A stretch of DNA of 64,000 nucleotides, from NCBI GenBank assembly GCA_017472735.1, contig JAFUOD010000003.1, positions 116,559 to 180,558 of the forward strand, in the 5' to 3' direction. The position numbers were made by a program, and so were the translations under genes. This document shows, piece after piece, positions 1 through 8,410 of this stretch. This DNA is from Oscillospiraceae bacterium (GTDB taxonomy: Bacteria; Bacillota; Clostridia; Oscillospirales; Ruminococcaceae). The notes beneath the pieces were generated by a model. The model was given only the letters and a program-made list of their open reading frames with translations. It did no database searches and was not told the DNA's origin. Position 1 is the first letter of the stretch. The number at the start of each line of letters is the position of its first letter.

Positions 1-1312
1 TGATTTCGGAGTGGATCTTGGAAACGCCGTTTACACTGTGAGAAGCCGCAACACAAAGGCGTGCCATGTGAACGGTGTTGTTGCTTATGATAGACATAGA
101 GCTGACTCTGCTATCATCGTGATACTTTTCCCAAAGCTCTTTGCAGTAACGCTCGTTGATTTCGACAATGATCGAGTAAATTCTGGGCACAACCGACTGA
201 AGAAGCTGAGAGCTCCATTTTTCCAATGCCTCAGCCATAACGGTATGGTTAGTGTAAGCAAATGTCTTGGTAACGATATCCCATGCGTGATCCCAGCTGT
301 AACCGCAGTCGTCTAAAAGAACACGCATAAGCTCGGGAATTGCAAGTGTGGGGTGAGTATCGTTAATCTGGATAGCAACCTTGTCTGCAAGGTTATCAAG
401 TGTGCCGTAAGTTGCCATGTGGTGGTTTACAATATCTCCAACAGATGCGGCACACATGAAATATTGCTGACGAAGGCGCAAGCTTTTACCCTCGAGATGG
501 TTATCGTTAGGATATAAAACCTTTGAGATAGCCTGAGCTACAATGTTCTGTCCCAAAGCTTTTTCATAGTTGCCCGAGTTAAACATATTCATATCGAACG
601 ATGGGCAAACTGCCTTCCAAAGTCTGAGCTTGGAAACAGCCTCGGAGCCGTAGCCCGAAACGAACATATCGTAGGGCACAGCGTTAACTGTGGTGTAGTT
701 TTCGTGGGTTACATGGTGGTGGTGCTTATCCCAGTATTCGCGAATGTTACCGTCGAAATGGATCTCGATCTGGTGTTCGGGGCGTGCAACGAGCCAACAG
801 CTGCCGCCGGGGAGCCAGTTATCGGGAAGCTCGACCTGCCAGCCTTCTTCGATCTTTTGGCAGAAGATACCGTATTCATAAAGAATTGAGTAGCCGGTTG
901 CAGGGTAACCGTCGGTAGCAAGACCGTCTAAATAACAAGCTGCAAGTCTGCCCAAACCGCCGTTGCCAAGACCTGCATCAGGTTCCTGCTCGTAAAGTGA
1001 TTTAAGGCTTACGCCCATATCCTTAAGAGCAGCTTCGGCAATGCTTGTAAGCTCTAAATTATAAAGATTTGTCTTTAATGAACGGCCCATCAAGAATTCC
1101 ATGGACATATAATAGACCTGCTTCTGTCCCTGAGAGTGAACTTTGTTAATGAAGCGACGGCGCTTGGCACGAAGTTCATCGACAACAATGGAGGACAAAG
1201 CCTCGTATAGCTGTCTGTCTGAGGCGGAATCTGCTAAGACATTATGTTTTTCCTGAAGAATTCTTGAAAGCTCAGCCTTCAAGGTTTCTTTGGTATACTT
1301 CTTGTTTGGCAT
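1..1312 (-). CDS. glgP: Glycogen/starch phosphorylase, N-terminal part (runs off the window)
   Basis: This gene is cut by the left edge, so only the first 437 codons are present; family members have roughly 800 or more residues. The enzyme releases glucose-1-phosphate from glycogen or maltodextrin in the cytoplasm. Translation from the ATG at 1312 gives a typical alpha-glucan phosphorylase N-terminus, including YYMSMEFLMGRSL and the GNGGLGRLAACYLDG block at about residues 112-126, then the INDTHPTLAIPELMR segment. The PLP-binding lysine lies in the missing C-terminal part. An AGGAGTG ribosome binding site sits just upstream and a consensus promoter precedes it. The family is certain; the preferred glucan is not decidable here. 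Confidence 0.95.
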   Translation of the reverse strand, partial: MPNKKYTKETLKAELSRILQEKHNVLADSASDRQLYEALSSIVVDELRAKRRRFINKVHSQGQKQVYYMSMEFLMGRSLKTNLYNLELTSIAEAALKDMGVSLKSLYEQEPDAGLGNGGLGRLAACYLDGLATDGYPATGYSILYEYGIFCQKIEEGWQVELPDNWLPGGSCWLVARPEHQIEIHFDGNIREYWDKHHHHVTHENYTTVNAVPYDMFVSGYGSEAVSKLRLWKAVCPSFDMNMFNSGNYEKALGQNIVAQAISKVLYPNDNHLEGKSLRLRQQYFMCAASVGDIVNHHMATYGTLDNLADKVAIQINDTHPTLAIPELMRVLLDDCGYSWDHAWDIVTKTFAYTNHTVMAEALEKWSSQLLQSVVPRIYSIIVEINERYCKELWEKYHDDSRVSSMSIISNNTVHMARLCVAASHSVNGVSKIHSEI

Positions 1313-1359
1313 AATATATAACACTCCTATATTATTTGGATGTAGACTCTAACATTCCT

Positions 1360-1388
1360 ATTATAGTATTTTGCAATAAGTGTGTCAA
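1360..1388 (-). promoter_or_regulatory. Sigma-A promoter of glgP
   Basis: On the minus strand TTGACA (1388-1383) and TATAAT (1365-1360) are separated by exactly 17 bp. This gives a leader of about 40 nt before the glgP start. Confidence 0.8.
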
Positions 1389-1402
1389 TAACCACATTAT
1401 AC

Positions 1403-1437
1403 AAAAAAATCCCCGCAAAGCGGAGATACTTTGCGGG
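1403..1437 (-). terminator. Terminator of the MFS transporter gene
   Basis: CCCGCAAAG (1412-1420) pairs with CTTTGCGGG (1429-1437) over an 8-nt loop. On the minus strand the hairpin is followed by ATTTTTTT, so it ends transcription from the gene at 1463-2788. Confidence 0.8.
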
Positions 1438-1462
1438 TTTTGAAAGCGATTATGCAAAAATA

Positions 1463-2788
1463 TTAATCATCGACATCAAAGTTTTCAAGAACGGATTTTT
1501 TCGCCTGTGGCTTTGAGTCTCCGTGACAGACAAATATCATTGTTAAAATTGCAAGTGCCGAGAACACAACAGCATAAGGGAACAAAGCGTCGTAACCAAG
1601 GCCCAAGCCTATGTTTAAACCAAAAACGTTGGTTTTGCTGATGACAAGTGCCGAGAGGAAGGGTGTGACGATTTGAGCAGACATGGAAAATGCGTAATAG
1701 TAGCCTGTGAACTTTCCGACATCTGAGCCTGTGCACATTTCGACAACCATTGGGAAGGAGTTGACATTGATCGCTGCCCAGCCGATTCCTACAAGGCCGA
1801 AAATGATATACATTAAAACACTGACCTCGGTAAGGAAGAACATGACGGCATAGCAGACTGTCATTAACACAACGCCGAAGATAATGGTTTTCTTTCTTCC
1901 CAGCTTGCTTGAAACCGTGCCCAAAGGAATGAATGAAATGATTGCAACAATTGTTGCAACAGTTAAGTAAAGCGAGGAGTCACCTGCATCGACATGGAAT
2001 TTATTTTCGAAATAGCGGGAGAACGAGGTTGTAACGCCGTTATAAGCAGTAAACCAAAGGAATACTGACAAAAGAATGAAGATAAGACTCTTTTTAACCT
2101 CTTTAGGGAGCTTTTGCACAGAAGCGGCAGATACGGTCTCCTCCTCGACCATTTCGTGGGCGGTTTCGGCAACTACCTTGTTTTCATTAACAGTGAACAC
2201 CATTATGAGGACAGCTATAAGCATGAATGCGGCAACCACAGTGAAAATGGGAATGAAGCTGCCGTAAACAAGCTTGCCGTCATCCCCTTCGGTGCTGGTG
2301 ACAATGAACATCATGATGATGGTGGAGAAGATCCCTCCTACATAACCGACAAGATTTATAATGGCGTTACCCTTTGAACGCAGGGGCTTTGGGGTGACAT
2401 CGGGCATATAGGCTGCTGTTGGCGAGCGGTAAATGCTCATGGTAACAAGCAGAAGCATTAAACAGATAAAGAAGCCCGCAAAATTGTTTGCCTCGGTTAA
2501 AAAGCACATAACAAGCATTAAAGCAACAGCAGCAACTGTGCCAAAGAGTATGTAAGGTGTGCGCTTGCCAAGGCGTGATTGTGTTTTATCCGAGATCATG
2601 CCGAAGAGCGGCAACATGAATACTGCTAAAATATTGTCGATTGACATGATGGCGTTTGTAATCATGGTTGACCGACCGAAATGGTTTTCGAGGATGACGG
2701 GAATCATCTGATCGTAAAACTGCCAAAAAGCCAAAACAGACATGAATGCAAGACCAATGAGAACGGTGCGTTTTGTGTTTAGTTTCAT
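1463..2788 (-). CDS. MFS sugar transporter (GPH/SLC45-like)
   Basis: A 441-residue membrane protein with about 12 hydrophobic segments. The cytoplasmic loop between helices 2 and 3 reads SDKTQSRLGKRTP (about residues 66-78), a motif shared by glycoside-pentoside-hexuronide and sucrose/maltose-type MFS symporters, and a second MFS loop (GRKK) follows mid-protein. The start has a clear AGGAGG site. It is monocistronic, with its own promoter and terminator. Its position beside glycogen phosphorylase fits import of a disaccharide or oligosaccharide such as a maltose- or sucrose-like sugar, but the substrate is inference only. Confidence 0.85.
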   Translation of the reverse strand: MKLNTKRTVLIGLAFMSVLAFWQFYDQMIPVILENHFGRSTMITNAIMSIDNILAVFMLPLFGMISDKTQSRLGKRTPYILFGTVAAVALMLVMCFLTEANNFAGFFICLMLLLVTMSIYRSPTAAYMPDVTPKPLRSKGNAIINLVGYVGGIFSTIIMMFIVTSTEGDDGKLVYGSFIPIFTVVAAFMLIAVLIMVFTVNENKVVAETAHEMVEEETVSAASVQKLPKEVKKSLIFILLSVFLWFTAYNGVTTSFSRYFENKFHVDAGDSSLYLTVATIVAIISFIPLGTVSSKLGRKKTIIFGVVLMTVCYAVMFFLTEVSVLMYIIFGLVGIGWAAINVNSFPMVVEMCTGSDVGKFTGYYYAFSMSAQIVTPFLSALVISKTNVFGLNIGLGLGYDALFPYAVVFSALAILTMIFVCHGDSKPQAKKSVLENFDVDD

Positions 2789-2821
2789 ATTAGCCTCCTG
2801 AAAGGGGGAATTTATGTAATT

Positions 2822-2851
2822 ATTTTAGCATGAGATGGCGATTGTTGTCAA
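2822..2851 (-). promoter_or_regulatory. Promoter of the MFS gene
   Basis: TTGACA (2851-2846) and TAAAAT (2827-2822) on the minus strand with an 18-bp spacer, about 35 bp ahead of the start codon. Confidence 0.65.
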
Positions 2852-2860
2852 TAAATAAAC

Positions 2861-2896
2861 AAAAAGGGCGGCGGGGAGGGTGGGTGGGAGCCGCCC
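2861..2896 (-). terminator. Terminator of the HAD phosphatase gene
   Basis: GGGCGGC (2866-2872) and GCCGCCC (2890-2896) form a GC-rich stem. On the minus strand it is followed by TTTTTG, just beyond the stop at 2907. Confidence 0.75.
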
Positions 2897-2906
2897 GTCG
2901 GTTTTA

Positions 2907-3548
2907 TCACATAATAAGTTTTGCAGCAAGGTCGGGCAGCTCGCTTAGTGACGCGATCTTTGGGGTGCCTGCAGGAACCTCACCGAAGCCATAGCTTGCG
3001 TGGACGAACTTTACGCCTGCTTCGTTTGCCGAGTTATAATCGCCCAAGGTGTCACCGACATATACAACATGGGTAAGTTTATTTCTTTTTGCTGTTAAGG
3101 CAATGTTATAAGCCTTAAGCTTTAAAGTGTTGCCCCAACATTCAATATCGTCGAAATATTCGCCTAAGCCGGAAAATTGCAAGAATGCCTCGATATAACC
3201 GGACTGACAGTTTGAAACACAGGCGATAAACCAACCCTCTTGCTTAAGCTGTTTTAGCGTTTCTTCAAGCCCTGCATAAAGAGGACCGCCGAATTTGGCA
3301 ATGTACTCCCCTTCTATTTTGGTGCAATAGCGCATTATGTCTTCGGCCTTGTCGGGGTCGATACAGTCGAAAAAGATATGCGCAATTTCATCCATAACCT
3401 TGCCCATTACGGATTGCAGATCATTTGCAGTAAGCTTAAGGTCATAGCCTAACTGCTCTAAAGCTATATTGAAGGACCGTGCAACACCTTCGGAGGAATT
3501 CCATAGTGTACCGTCAAGGTCGAAAAGTATTCCTTTTTTATTAAACAT
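2907..3548 (-). CDS. HAD-superfamily phosphatase (phosphoglycolate phosphatase-like)
   Basis: A 213-residue HAD hydrolase. All four motifs are visible: LFDLDGTLW near the N-terminus (the first Asp is the nucleophile), SNC for motif II, the Lys in LKLK for motif III, and GDTLGD for motif IV. A helical cap lies between motifs I and II, as in the Gph/PgmB group. The ATG at 3548 is chosen because AGGAG lies directly upstream and the protein then begins at the HAD core; an upstream in-frame ATG would add a hydrophobic, unrelated extension. It is divergent from the ABC exporter at 3701. Likely substrates are small sugar phosphates or phosphoglycolate, unproven. Confidence 0.88.
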   Translation of the reverse strand: MFNKKGILFDLDGTLWNSSEGVARSFNIALEQLGYDLKLTANDLQSVMGKVMDEIAHIFFDCIDPDKAEDIMRYCTKIEGEYIAKFGGPLYAGLEETLKQLKQEGWFIACVSNCQSGYIEAFLQFSGLGEYFDDIECWGNTLKLKAYNIALTAKRNKLTHVVYVGDTLGDYNSANEAGVKFVHASYGFGEVPAGTPKIASLSELPDLAAKLIM

Positions 3549-3582
3549 ATGTAAATCTCCTTGAAAGTTTATATCTACAAAG

Positions 3583-3611
3583 ATTATACGACAAGGCAAA
3601 AAAGATTTCAA
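3583..3611 (-). promoter_or_regulatory. Promoter of the HAD gene
   Basis: TTGAAA (3611-3606) and TATAAT (3588-3583) on the minus strand with a 17-bp spacer. Confidence 0.7.
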
Positions 3612-3643
3612 TATAAATTTTATTATTTTAAACCTTATAACTA

Positions 3644-3683
3644 TTGACAGCATATAGAAAAAGTTATATAATTAACGCGTTAA
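3644..3683 (+). promoter_or_regulatory. Consensus promoter with palindromic operator for the ABC exporter
   Basis: TTGACA (3644-3649), a 17-bp spacer and TATAAT (3667-3672) form a perfect sigma-A promoter. The 12-bp palindrome TTAACGCGTTAA (3672-3683) starts in the -10 box and covers the expected transcription start, where a repressor would block initiation. Confidence 0.75.
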
Positions 3684-3700
3684 CTAATTTGAAAGAAGTG

Positions 3701-5692
3701 ATGTTTATGCCGCCAAGAATGAGGCCGCACGAAGTAAACAAGCAGTATCAGATTCCTAAGCCGACAAGCATTAAGGAAGTCCCCTCTTACATAATTAAGC
3801 TTATTAAAACTTTCTTTGTAAGACTGTTTTATATTTATAAGCTTGTGTGGGAAGCAAGACCCTCGCTTTTGTTTGTGATGACATTTATGTCGGTATTCAA
3901 CGGTGTTTCGCCTGTTTTCGGCGCATACATCGGAGCTGAGGTTTTGAACACATTAGCACTTGCTTTTACCGGAGAATTATCGAGCTTCGACCCTATAATC
4001 AAGCTTTTGGTAATAAACTTTGTTTATCTGTTCTTGATTAACATTGTAAACCGTGTTTATAACATGGTTACCAGAATTTCGGGCGAAGTGGTATCGAACC
4101 ACATTAAAATGAAGATTGTTAACAAGGCTAAGGATGTTGACCTCGCGAGCTTTGACTCTCCCGAGTTTTACGCAAAGCTTGAAAATGCAAACCGAGAGGC
4201 CGGTTCGAGACCTGTTAATATTTTAAGCTCAACATTTTCGATGATAAGCTCTATTATAAGCTTGGTAAGCTTTGTTGTAATTCTGTTTGCAATAAGCCCA
4301 TGGGCACCGTTTATTATTGTTTTAATGTCGATTCCGATTACAATTGTAAACTTTGTTTTCAGAAACAAAAACGTTCAGTATATGTGGTGGAGATCGAAAG
4401 ACCGCAGACAGATGAACTATTACTCGGATATTGTTGTTAACAAGGACCTTGTTAAAGAAGTGAAGCTGTTCGGACTTTCGGATACATTTATTGAAAGATA
4501 TAAGCAGGTATTCAAAAATTACTTTGCCGGCATTAAAAAGCTGATCGTTGACGAAGGACTTTGGAGCATTGGCGCTACTGTTGTTTCGACTGCTGTTAAC
4601 TGCGGACTTTTCATTTATATTGCAAAAATGGTATTTGAGGGCATTTTGCAGGTGGGCGACTATTCGCTTTACACAGGTGCGCTTAATTCGATCAGCGGCG
4701 GCGTAACCTCGATTATAACAACGACAGCAACCATTTATGAGGGCACACTGTTTATTAACAACATGATATCTTACATGAACGAGCAACCTCATGTTGTATC
4801 TACCCTGCCCGAGCCCAGAAAGGTTGAACGACACGTTGGTCATACAATTGTTTTTGACCACGTATACTTTAAATATCCCGGTACCGAAAAGTATGTTTTA
4901 GAGGACGTTAACTTAACCATTAATGCCGGCGACACGGTTGTTATTGTTGGCTTGAACGGTGCAGGCAAAACAACACTTATTAAGCTTTTGACAAGACTTT
5001 ATGACCCGAGCGAGGGCACGATTTATCTTGACGGGCATGATATTAAGGAATATAACGTTGAAGAGCTTTATAAGATGTACGGAATCATCTTCCAGGACTT
5101 TGGTAAGTATGCGATGAACGTTAAAGAGAATATTCAGTTTGGCCAGATTGACGCAAAACACACAATGGAAGCTGTTTCGAACGCTGCCGAGGCTGCGAAT
5201 GCGACCGACTTTATTAACCGTCTGCCCGATGGGTTTGAAACACCGCTTATGCGCTGGTTTGAAGAAAACGGTATTGAGCTTTCTATCGGTCAGTGGCAGA
5301 AGCTTGCGATTGCAAGAGCTTTCTACAGCGACTCGGATATTCTGATTCTTGATGAGCCTACAGCCTCGCTTGACCCGATGGCAGAGCAGGAAATCTTCAA
5401 CCAGTTTGATAACCTGCGTAAGGATAAGACAACATTCTTTGTTTCGCACAGACTTTCGAGTGCGACACAGGCAAATAAAATTGTTGTTTTAGAGCATGGC
5501 AAGATTATTGAAGTTGGCAACCACTCGCAGCTTATGAACCTTAAGGGAAAATATTACGAGCTGTTCTCAACTCAGGCACAGAGATACATTACCCCTGTTG
5601 ATGAGACTGACACGGTTGATAACCCGCATTTCGGTTCAGTACCGCATATGCCTCCTCACCCCGACATGGCGGGACAGTTGCCGCATAAATAA
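3701..5692 (+). CDS. ABC exporter, permease-ATPase half transporter
   Basis: A 663-residue protein with an N-terminal six-helix exporter membrane domain (about residues 40-340) fused to an ATPase. Walker A is GLNGAGKT, the signature is LSIGQWQKLAIARA and Walker B plus D-loop is LILDEPTASLDP, followed by the switch His in FVSHR, so the site looks catalytically competent. The GQWQK form of the signature is common in peptide (NisT-like) exporters. The ATG at 3701 follows GAAAGAAG; ATG 3707 is an alternative. A 30-residue Pro/His-rich tail follows the ATPase. It is monocistronic under a strong promoter with an operator-like palindrome. Homodimeric export of a peptide or drug is likely; no partner gene or peptide precursor is adjacent. 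Confidence 0.88.
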   Translation: MFMPPRMRPHEVNKQYQIPKPTSIKEVPSYIIKLIKTFFVRLFYIYKLVWEARPSLLFVMTFMSVFNGVSPVFGAYIGAEVLNTLALAFTGELSSFDPIIKLLVINFVYLFLINIVNRVYNMVTRISGEVVSNHIKMKIVNKAKDVDLASFDSPEFYAKLENANREAGSRPVNILSSTFSMISSIISLVSFVVILFAISPWAPFIIVLMSIPITIVNFVFRNKNVQYMWWRSKDRRQMNYYSDIVVNKDLVKEVKLFGLSDTFIERYKQVFKNYFAGIKKLIVDEGLWSIGATVVSTAVNCGLFIYIAKMVFEGILQVGDYSLYTGALNSISGGVTSIITTTATIYEGTLFINNMISYMNEQPHVVSTLPEPRKVERHVGHTIVFDHVYFKYPGTEKYVLEDVNLTINAGDTVVIVGLNGAGKTTLIKLLTRLYDPSEGTIYLDGHDIKEYNVEELYKMYGIIFQDFGKYAMNVKENIQFGQIDAKHTMEAVSNAAEAANATDFINRLPDGFETPLMRWFEENGIELSIGQWQKLAIARAFYSDSDILILDEPTASLDPMAEQEIFNQFDNLRKDKTTFFVSHRLSSATQANKIVVLEHGKIIEVGNHSQLMNLKGKYYELFSTQAQRYITPVDETDTVDNPHFGSVPHMPPHPDMAGQLPHK

Positions 5693-5708
5693 AGATGTCG
5701 AATAATGC

Positions 5709-5737
5709 TTGATTTTTTAAAGTAAGCATGATATAAT
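5709..5737 (+). promoter_or_regulatory. Promoter of the small membrane protein gene
   Basis: TTGATT (5709-5714), 17-bp spacer, TATAAT (5732-5737). Confidence 0.7.
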
Positions 5738-5792
5738 GTTATTAAGAGAATTTTTTCTCAAATTTCTTACATAAGATTGGAGACTTTATAAC

Positions 5793-6038
5793 ATGAACGT
5801 TAACATTACCGGTATGTACGAAGACCTTCCTAAGCTCGTCAAGATCATTCTTCAGATTTTTCTTGGCGGTTTGATTGCTGGCGTTTACAGAATTATTCGC
5901 TTTGCTGAAACCAAGAATGTTGTTACCCTTGTTGTTGGTATCTTGGTACTTGTAACAGGTGTTGGCAATATGATTGCTTGGATCGTTGACCTTGTAACAG
6001 AAATTCTTTATAACAAGATTACAGTATTTGCCGCTTAA
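5793..6038 (+). CDS. Small two-helix membrane protein, unknown function
   Basis: An 81-residue protein that I do not recognise. It has two hydrophobic segments, about residues 14-34 (KLVKIILQIFLGGLIAG) and 43-72, separated by a short basic stretch containing RIIRF, which suggests a membrane hairpin. The gene is clearly genuine: it has a consensus promoter, a GGAG ribosome binding site before ATG 5793, and a strong terminator directly behind the stop. It stands alone, so nothing in the context assigns a role. Confidence 0.75.
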   Translation: MNVNITGMYEDLPKLVKIILQIFLGGLIAGVYRIIRFAETKNVVTLVVGILVLVTGVGNMIAWIVDLVTEILYNKITVFAA

Positions 6039-6049
6039 TCAAAAAGCTT

Positions 6050-6086
6050 CAGCGCACTCTTTTAACAAGGAGTGCGCTGTTTTTTT
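6050..6086 (+). terminator. Terminator of the small membrane protein gene
   Basis: CAGCGCACTC (6050-6059) pairs with GAGTGCGCTG (6070-6079), followed by seven T (6080-6086). Confidence 0.9.
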
Positions 6087-6099
6087 ATGCTTATACATC

Positions 6100-6128
6100 T
6101 TGAAATAACGGTAAAGTAGGCGTATAAT
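6100..6128 (+). promoter_or_regulatory. Promoter of uxaC
   Basis: TTGAAA (6100-6105), 17-bp spacer, TATAAT (6123-6128), 33 bp before the uxaC start. No catabolite-response or operator palindrome was obvious. Confidence 0.75.
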
Positions 6129-6161
6129 TAAACCAAGTATTAAATACGGGAGGATTTACTG

Positions 6162-7559
6162 ATGGAATTTATGAACGACAATTTTTTGCTTAGTAACGAA
6201 ACTGCTATAAAGCTGTATCATAATTACGCTAAGCAGTGCCCTATTATTGACTATCACTGCCACATTAACCCCATGGAGATTGCCCTTGACAAGAAGTTTG
6301 AAAACATAACCGAAATTTGGCTGGGCGGCGACCACTATAAGTGGAGAATGATAAGATCGAACGGTGTGCCCGAAAATGAAATTACGGGCGATGCTGATGA
6401 TTATGTTAAGTTCAGACGTTTTGCCGAGGCTTTGCCCAGAGCTATCGGCAACCCGATGTATCACTGGACACACCTTGAGCTTAAGCGTTATTTTGGCTTT
6501 GACAAGCCCTTAAGTGCTGACACTGCTGACGAAGCATGGGAAGTTTGCAACGCACGTCTTAAAGAAGACGGAATGAGTGCTAAAAACATCATTAAAAGCT
6601 CGAATGTTAAGATGATAGGCACAACAGACGACCCGATAGACTCGCTTGAATGGCACAAAAAGATTGCCGCTGACGGCGACTGTGCGGCAAAGGTTTTGCC
6701 CTCGTTTAGACCTGACAAGGCAGTTAACATTGAAAAAGCAGGCTTTAAGGAATATATTGAAAAGCTTGGTGAGGTTTCGGGCATAAAGATTAAAACCGCA
6801 GAGGACGTTAAGAAGGCTTTGACTTTAAGACTTGATTACTTCTGTGAAAACGGCTGTAAGGTAACAGACCACGGTTTAGACTATATGTGCTTCTCTCCTG
6901 CTGACAGCGGCGAGGTAGAAGCTGTTTTCGCAAAAGCAATGGCTGACGAGGCTGTAAGCCTTGCCGATGCTGAAAAGTATAAGACTGCGATACTCCTCCA
7001 CTTGGGAAGAGAATACGCAAAAAGAAACATTGTAATGCAGATTCATTATAACGTGCAAAGAAACCAAAACACCGCAAAATTTAATGCTATCGGACCCGAC
7101 ACGGGCTTTGACTGCATTGCTACTGTTGAATGCGGTGCGGCTGTTACGGGATTTTTGAACGCCTTGGATAAGGACGGCTTGTTGCCAAAGACTATCCTTT
7201 ATTCGTTAAACCCGCACGATAACGAGCTTTTGGACACCGTTATCGGCTGCTTCCAAGGGGCAGAGGCAAGAGGAAAGATCCAGCATGGCTCGGCATGGTG
7301 GTTCTCGGACACCAAATCGGGAATGGAAGCACAGCTTAAGTCACTTGCTAATCTTTCAATCTTGGGCAATTTTGTCGGCATGCTTACCGACTCGAGAAGC
7401 TTCCTTTCTTACACAAGGCACGAATACTTTAGAAGAATTTTGTGTAACCTTATTGGCACATGGGTTGAAAACGGTGAATACCCCGACGATGAAAAGATGC
7501 TTGGCGCACTTGTTGAGGACATTTGCTATAACAACGCAAAAGAATATTTTGGGCTTTAA
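6162..7559 (+). CDS. uxaC: Glucuronate (uronate) isomerase
   Basis: A 465-residue protein matching uronate isomerase along its length. The enzyme converts D-glucuronate to D-fructuronate and D-galacturonate to D-tagaturonate in the cytoplasm, the first step of hexuronate breakdown. The amidohydrolase-type metal motif DYHCHINP is at residues 30-37 (His32 and His34). GDHYKWRMIRSNG, YHWTHLELKRYFG and the C-terminal GMLTDSRSFLSYTRHEYFRR are typical of the family. ATG 6162 has GGAGG eight bases upstream. No other hexuronate genes (uxuA, uxuB, kdgK) are adjacent; the gene is monocistronic between a promoter and a strong terminator. It would use glucuronate cut from xylan side chains, consistent with the hydrolases nearby. 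Confidence 0.95.
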   Translation: MEFMNDNFLLSNETAIKLYHNYAKQCPIIDYHCHINPMEIALDKKFENITEIWLGGDHYKWRMIRSNGVPENEITGDADDYVKFRRFAEALPRAIGNPMYHWTHLELKRYFGFDKPLSADTADEAWEVCNARLKEDGMSAKNIIKSSNVKMIGTTDDPIDSLEWHKKIAADGDCAAKVLPSFRPDKAVNIEKAGFKEYIEKLGEVSGIKIKTAEDVKKALTLRLDYFCENGCKVTDHGLDYMCFSPADSGEVEAVFAKAMADEAVSLADAEKYKTAILLHLGREYAKRNIVMQIHYNVQRNQNTAKFNAIGPDTGFDCIATVECGAAVTGFLNALDKDGLLPKTILYSLNPHDNELLDTVIGCFQGAEARGKIQHGSAWWFSDTKSGMEAQLKSLANLSILGNFVGMLTDSRSFLSYTRHEYFRRILCNLIGTWVENGEYPDDEKMLGALVEDICYNNAKEYFGL

Positions 7560-7566
7560 TTAACAT

Positions 7567-7595
7567 AAAAAGCATCTCTTAGTGAGATGCTTTTT
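7567..7595. terminator. Bidirectional terminator between uxaC and radC
   Basis: AAAAGCATCTC (7568-7578) pairs with GAGATGCTTTT (7584-7594) around a 5-nt loop. The A- and T-flanks let it serve the converging genes on both strands. Confidence 0.88.
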
Positions 7596-7605
7596 CGTTT
7601 ATGGA

Positions 7606-8277
7606 TCATATTTTTCCGCCGGCTTTTAATGACCATACACCGTCGTTGCCGACGATAATGTGATCAAAAAGCTCGACTTTAACAGTGTTAAGCAATGCGG
7701 TTATTCCCTTTGTTATTGCAATATCCTCCTGCGAGGGCTCGCATTTGCCCTGCGGATGATTATGCCCCATAATACAGCCAACACAGTCACTGCTTATTAC
7801 CTGTGAGATCAGCTGACGGGCATTTATCATAACCGATGATGCCTCGCCGCCTGCAACAGTGCAAACGTTGAGTATTTGAAGCTTTTTATCTAAACAGACA
7901 ATCTTTACGACTTCACGGTCTAATCCGTAAAACTGAGCATTGAAAAAGTCGCGTATCTGGCTCATTTGCATTAAAGCGCCATTCTCGGTGCAGGATTTTG
8001 TGTATTGTACGCACATTGATGGTATGAGCTTGATAAAGGCTGCGGCTTTTTCAGTCATTTTGTGAACTTCAAGCAACGAATCGAACGATGCGGTTAAAAT
8101 ACCGTTTATTGAACCGAAACGTTCAAGCAAAGCATCGGCACATTCTAAAGCAGTGGCTGAGGGCATTGAATAAAATAAAACAAGCTCGAGGATCTCACGG
8201 GGAGAAAGCGATTTAAGCCCAAATTCTTTATACTTGTTTTTTAGCTGAGATTTATATTTACTTTCTGAATTTGCCAT
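7606..8277 (-). CDS. radC: RadC-family JAB/MPN protein with intact metal motif
   Basis: A 223-residue RadC-type protein. The N-terminal half is helical with a helix-hairpin-helix-like stretch (about residues 25-85). The C-terminal JAB/MPN domain carries the JAMM motif HNHPQGKCEPSQED: His172, His174 and Asp185 in the spacing H-x-H-x10-D, so the zinc site looks complete. Of three possible starts (GTG 8286, ATG 8283, ATG 8277), 8277 is chosen because AGAGGTG lies six bases before it. RadC was once linked to DNA repair, but its role is unsettled, and many copies sit in mobile or defence regions. It is divergent from a RadC paralogue at 8411 and shares its promoter region. Confidence 0.9.
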   Translation of the reverse strand: MANSESKYKSQLKNKYKEFGLKSLSPREILELVLFYSMPSATALECADALLERFGSINGILTASFDSLLEVHKMTEKAAAFIKLIPSMCVQYTKSCTENGALMQMSQIRDFFNAQFYGLDREVVKIVCLDKKLQILNVCTVAGGEASSVMINARQLISQVISSDCVGCIMGHNHPQGKCEPSQEDIAITKGITALLNTVKVELFDHIIVGNDGVWSLKAGGKI

Positions 8278-8310
8278 GCCCATCACCTCTTTTAGAATTA
8301 TCTAATATTG

Positions 8311-8386
8311 ATTATCGCAGAGTAATACACAGTTGTCAAGTGGCAGCTTTGCCATACTTGACAAAACCGTTATGCTTTGAGATAAT
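8311..8386. promoter_or_regulatory. Symmetrical divergent promoters of the two RadC-family genes
   Basis: Minus strand: TTGACA (8339-8334), 17 bp, GATAAT (8316-8311). Plus strand: TTGACA (8358-8363), 17 bp, GATAAT (8381-8386). The two -35 boxes lie within an inverted repeat, TTGTCAAGT (8333-8341) and ACTTGACAA (8356-8364), with GGCA and TGCC inside it. The layout suggests balanced, possibly co-regulated expression. Confidence 0.75.
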
Positions 8387-8410
8387 ATATCTGAAGATGG
8401 GGGTGAAAGC

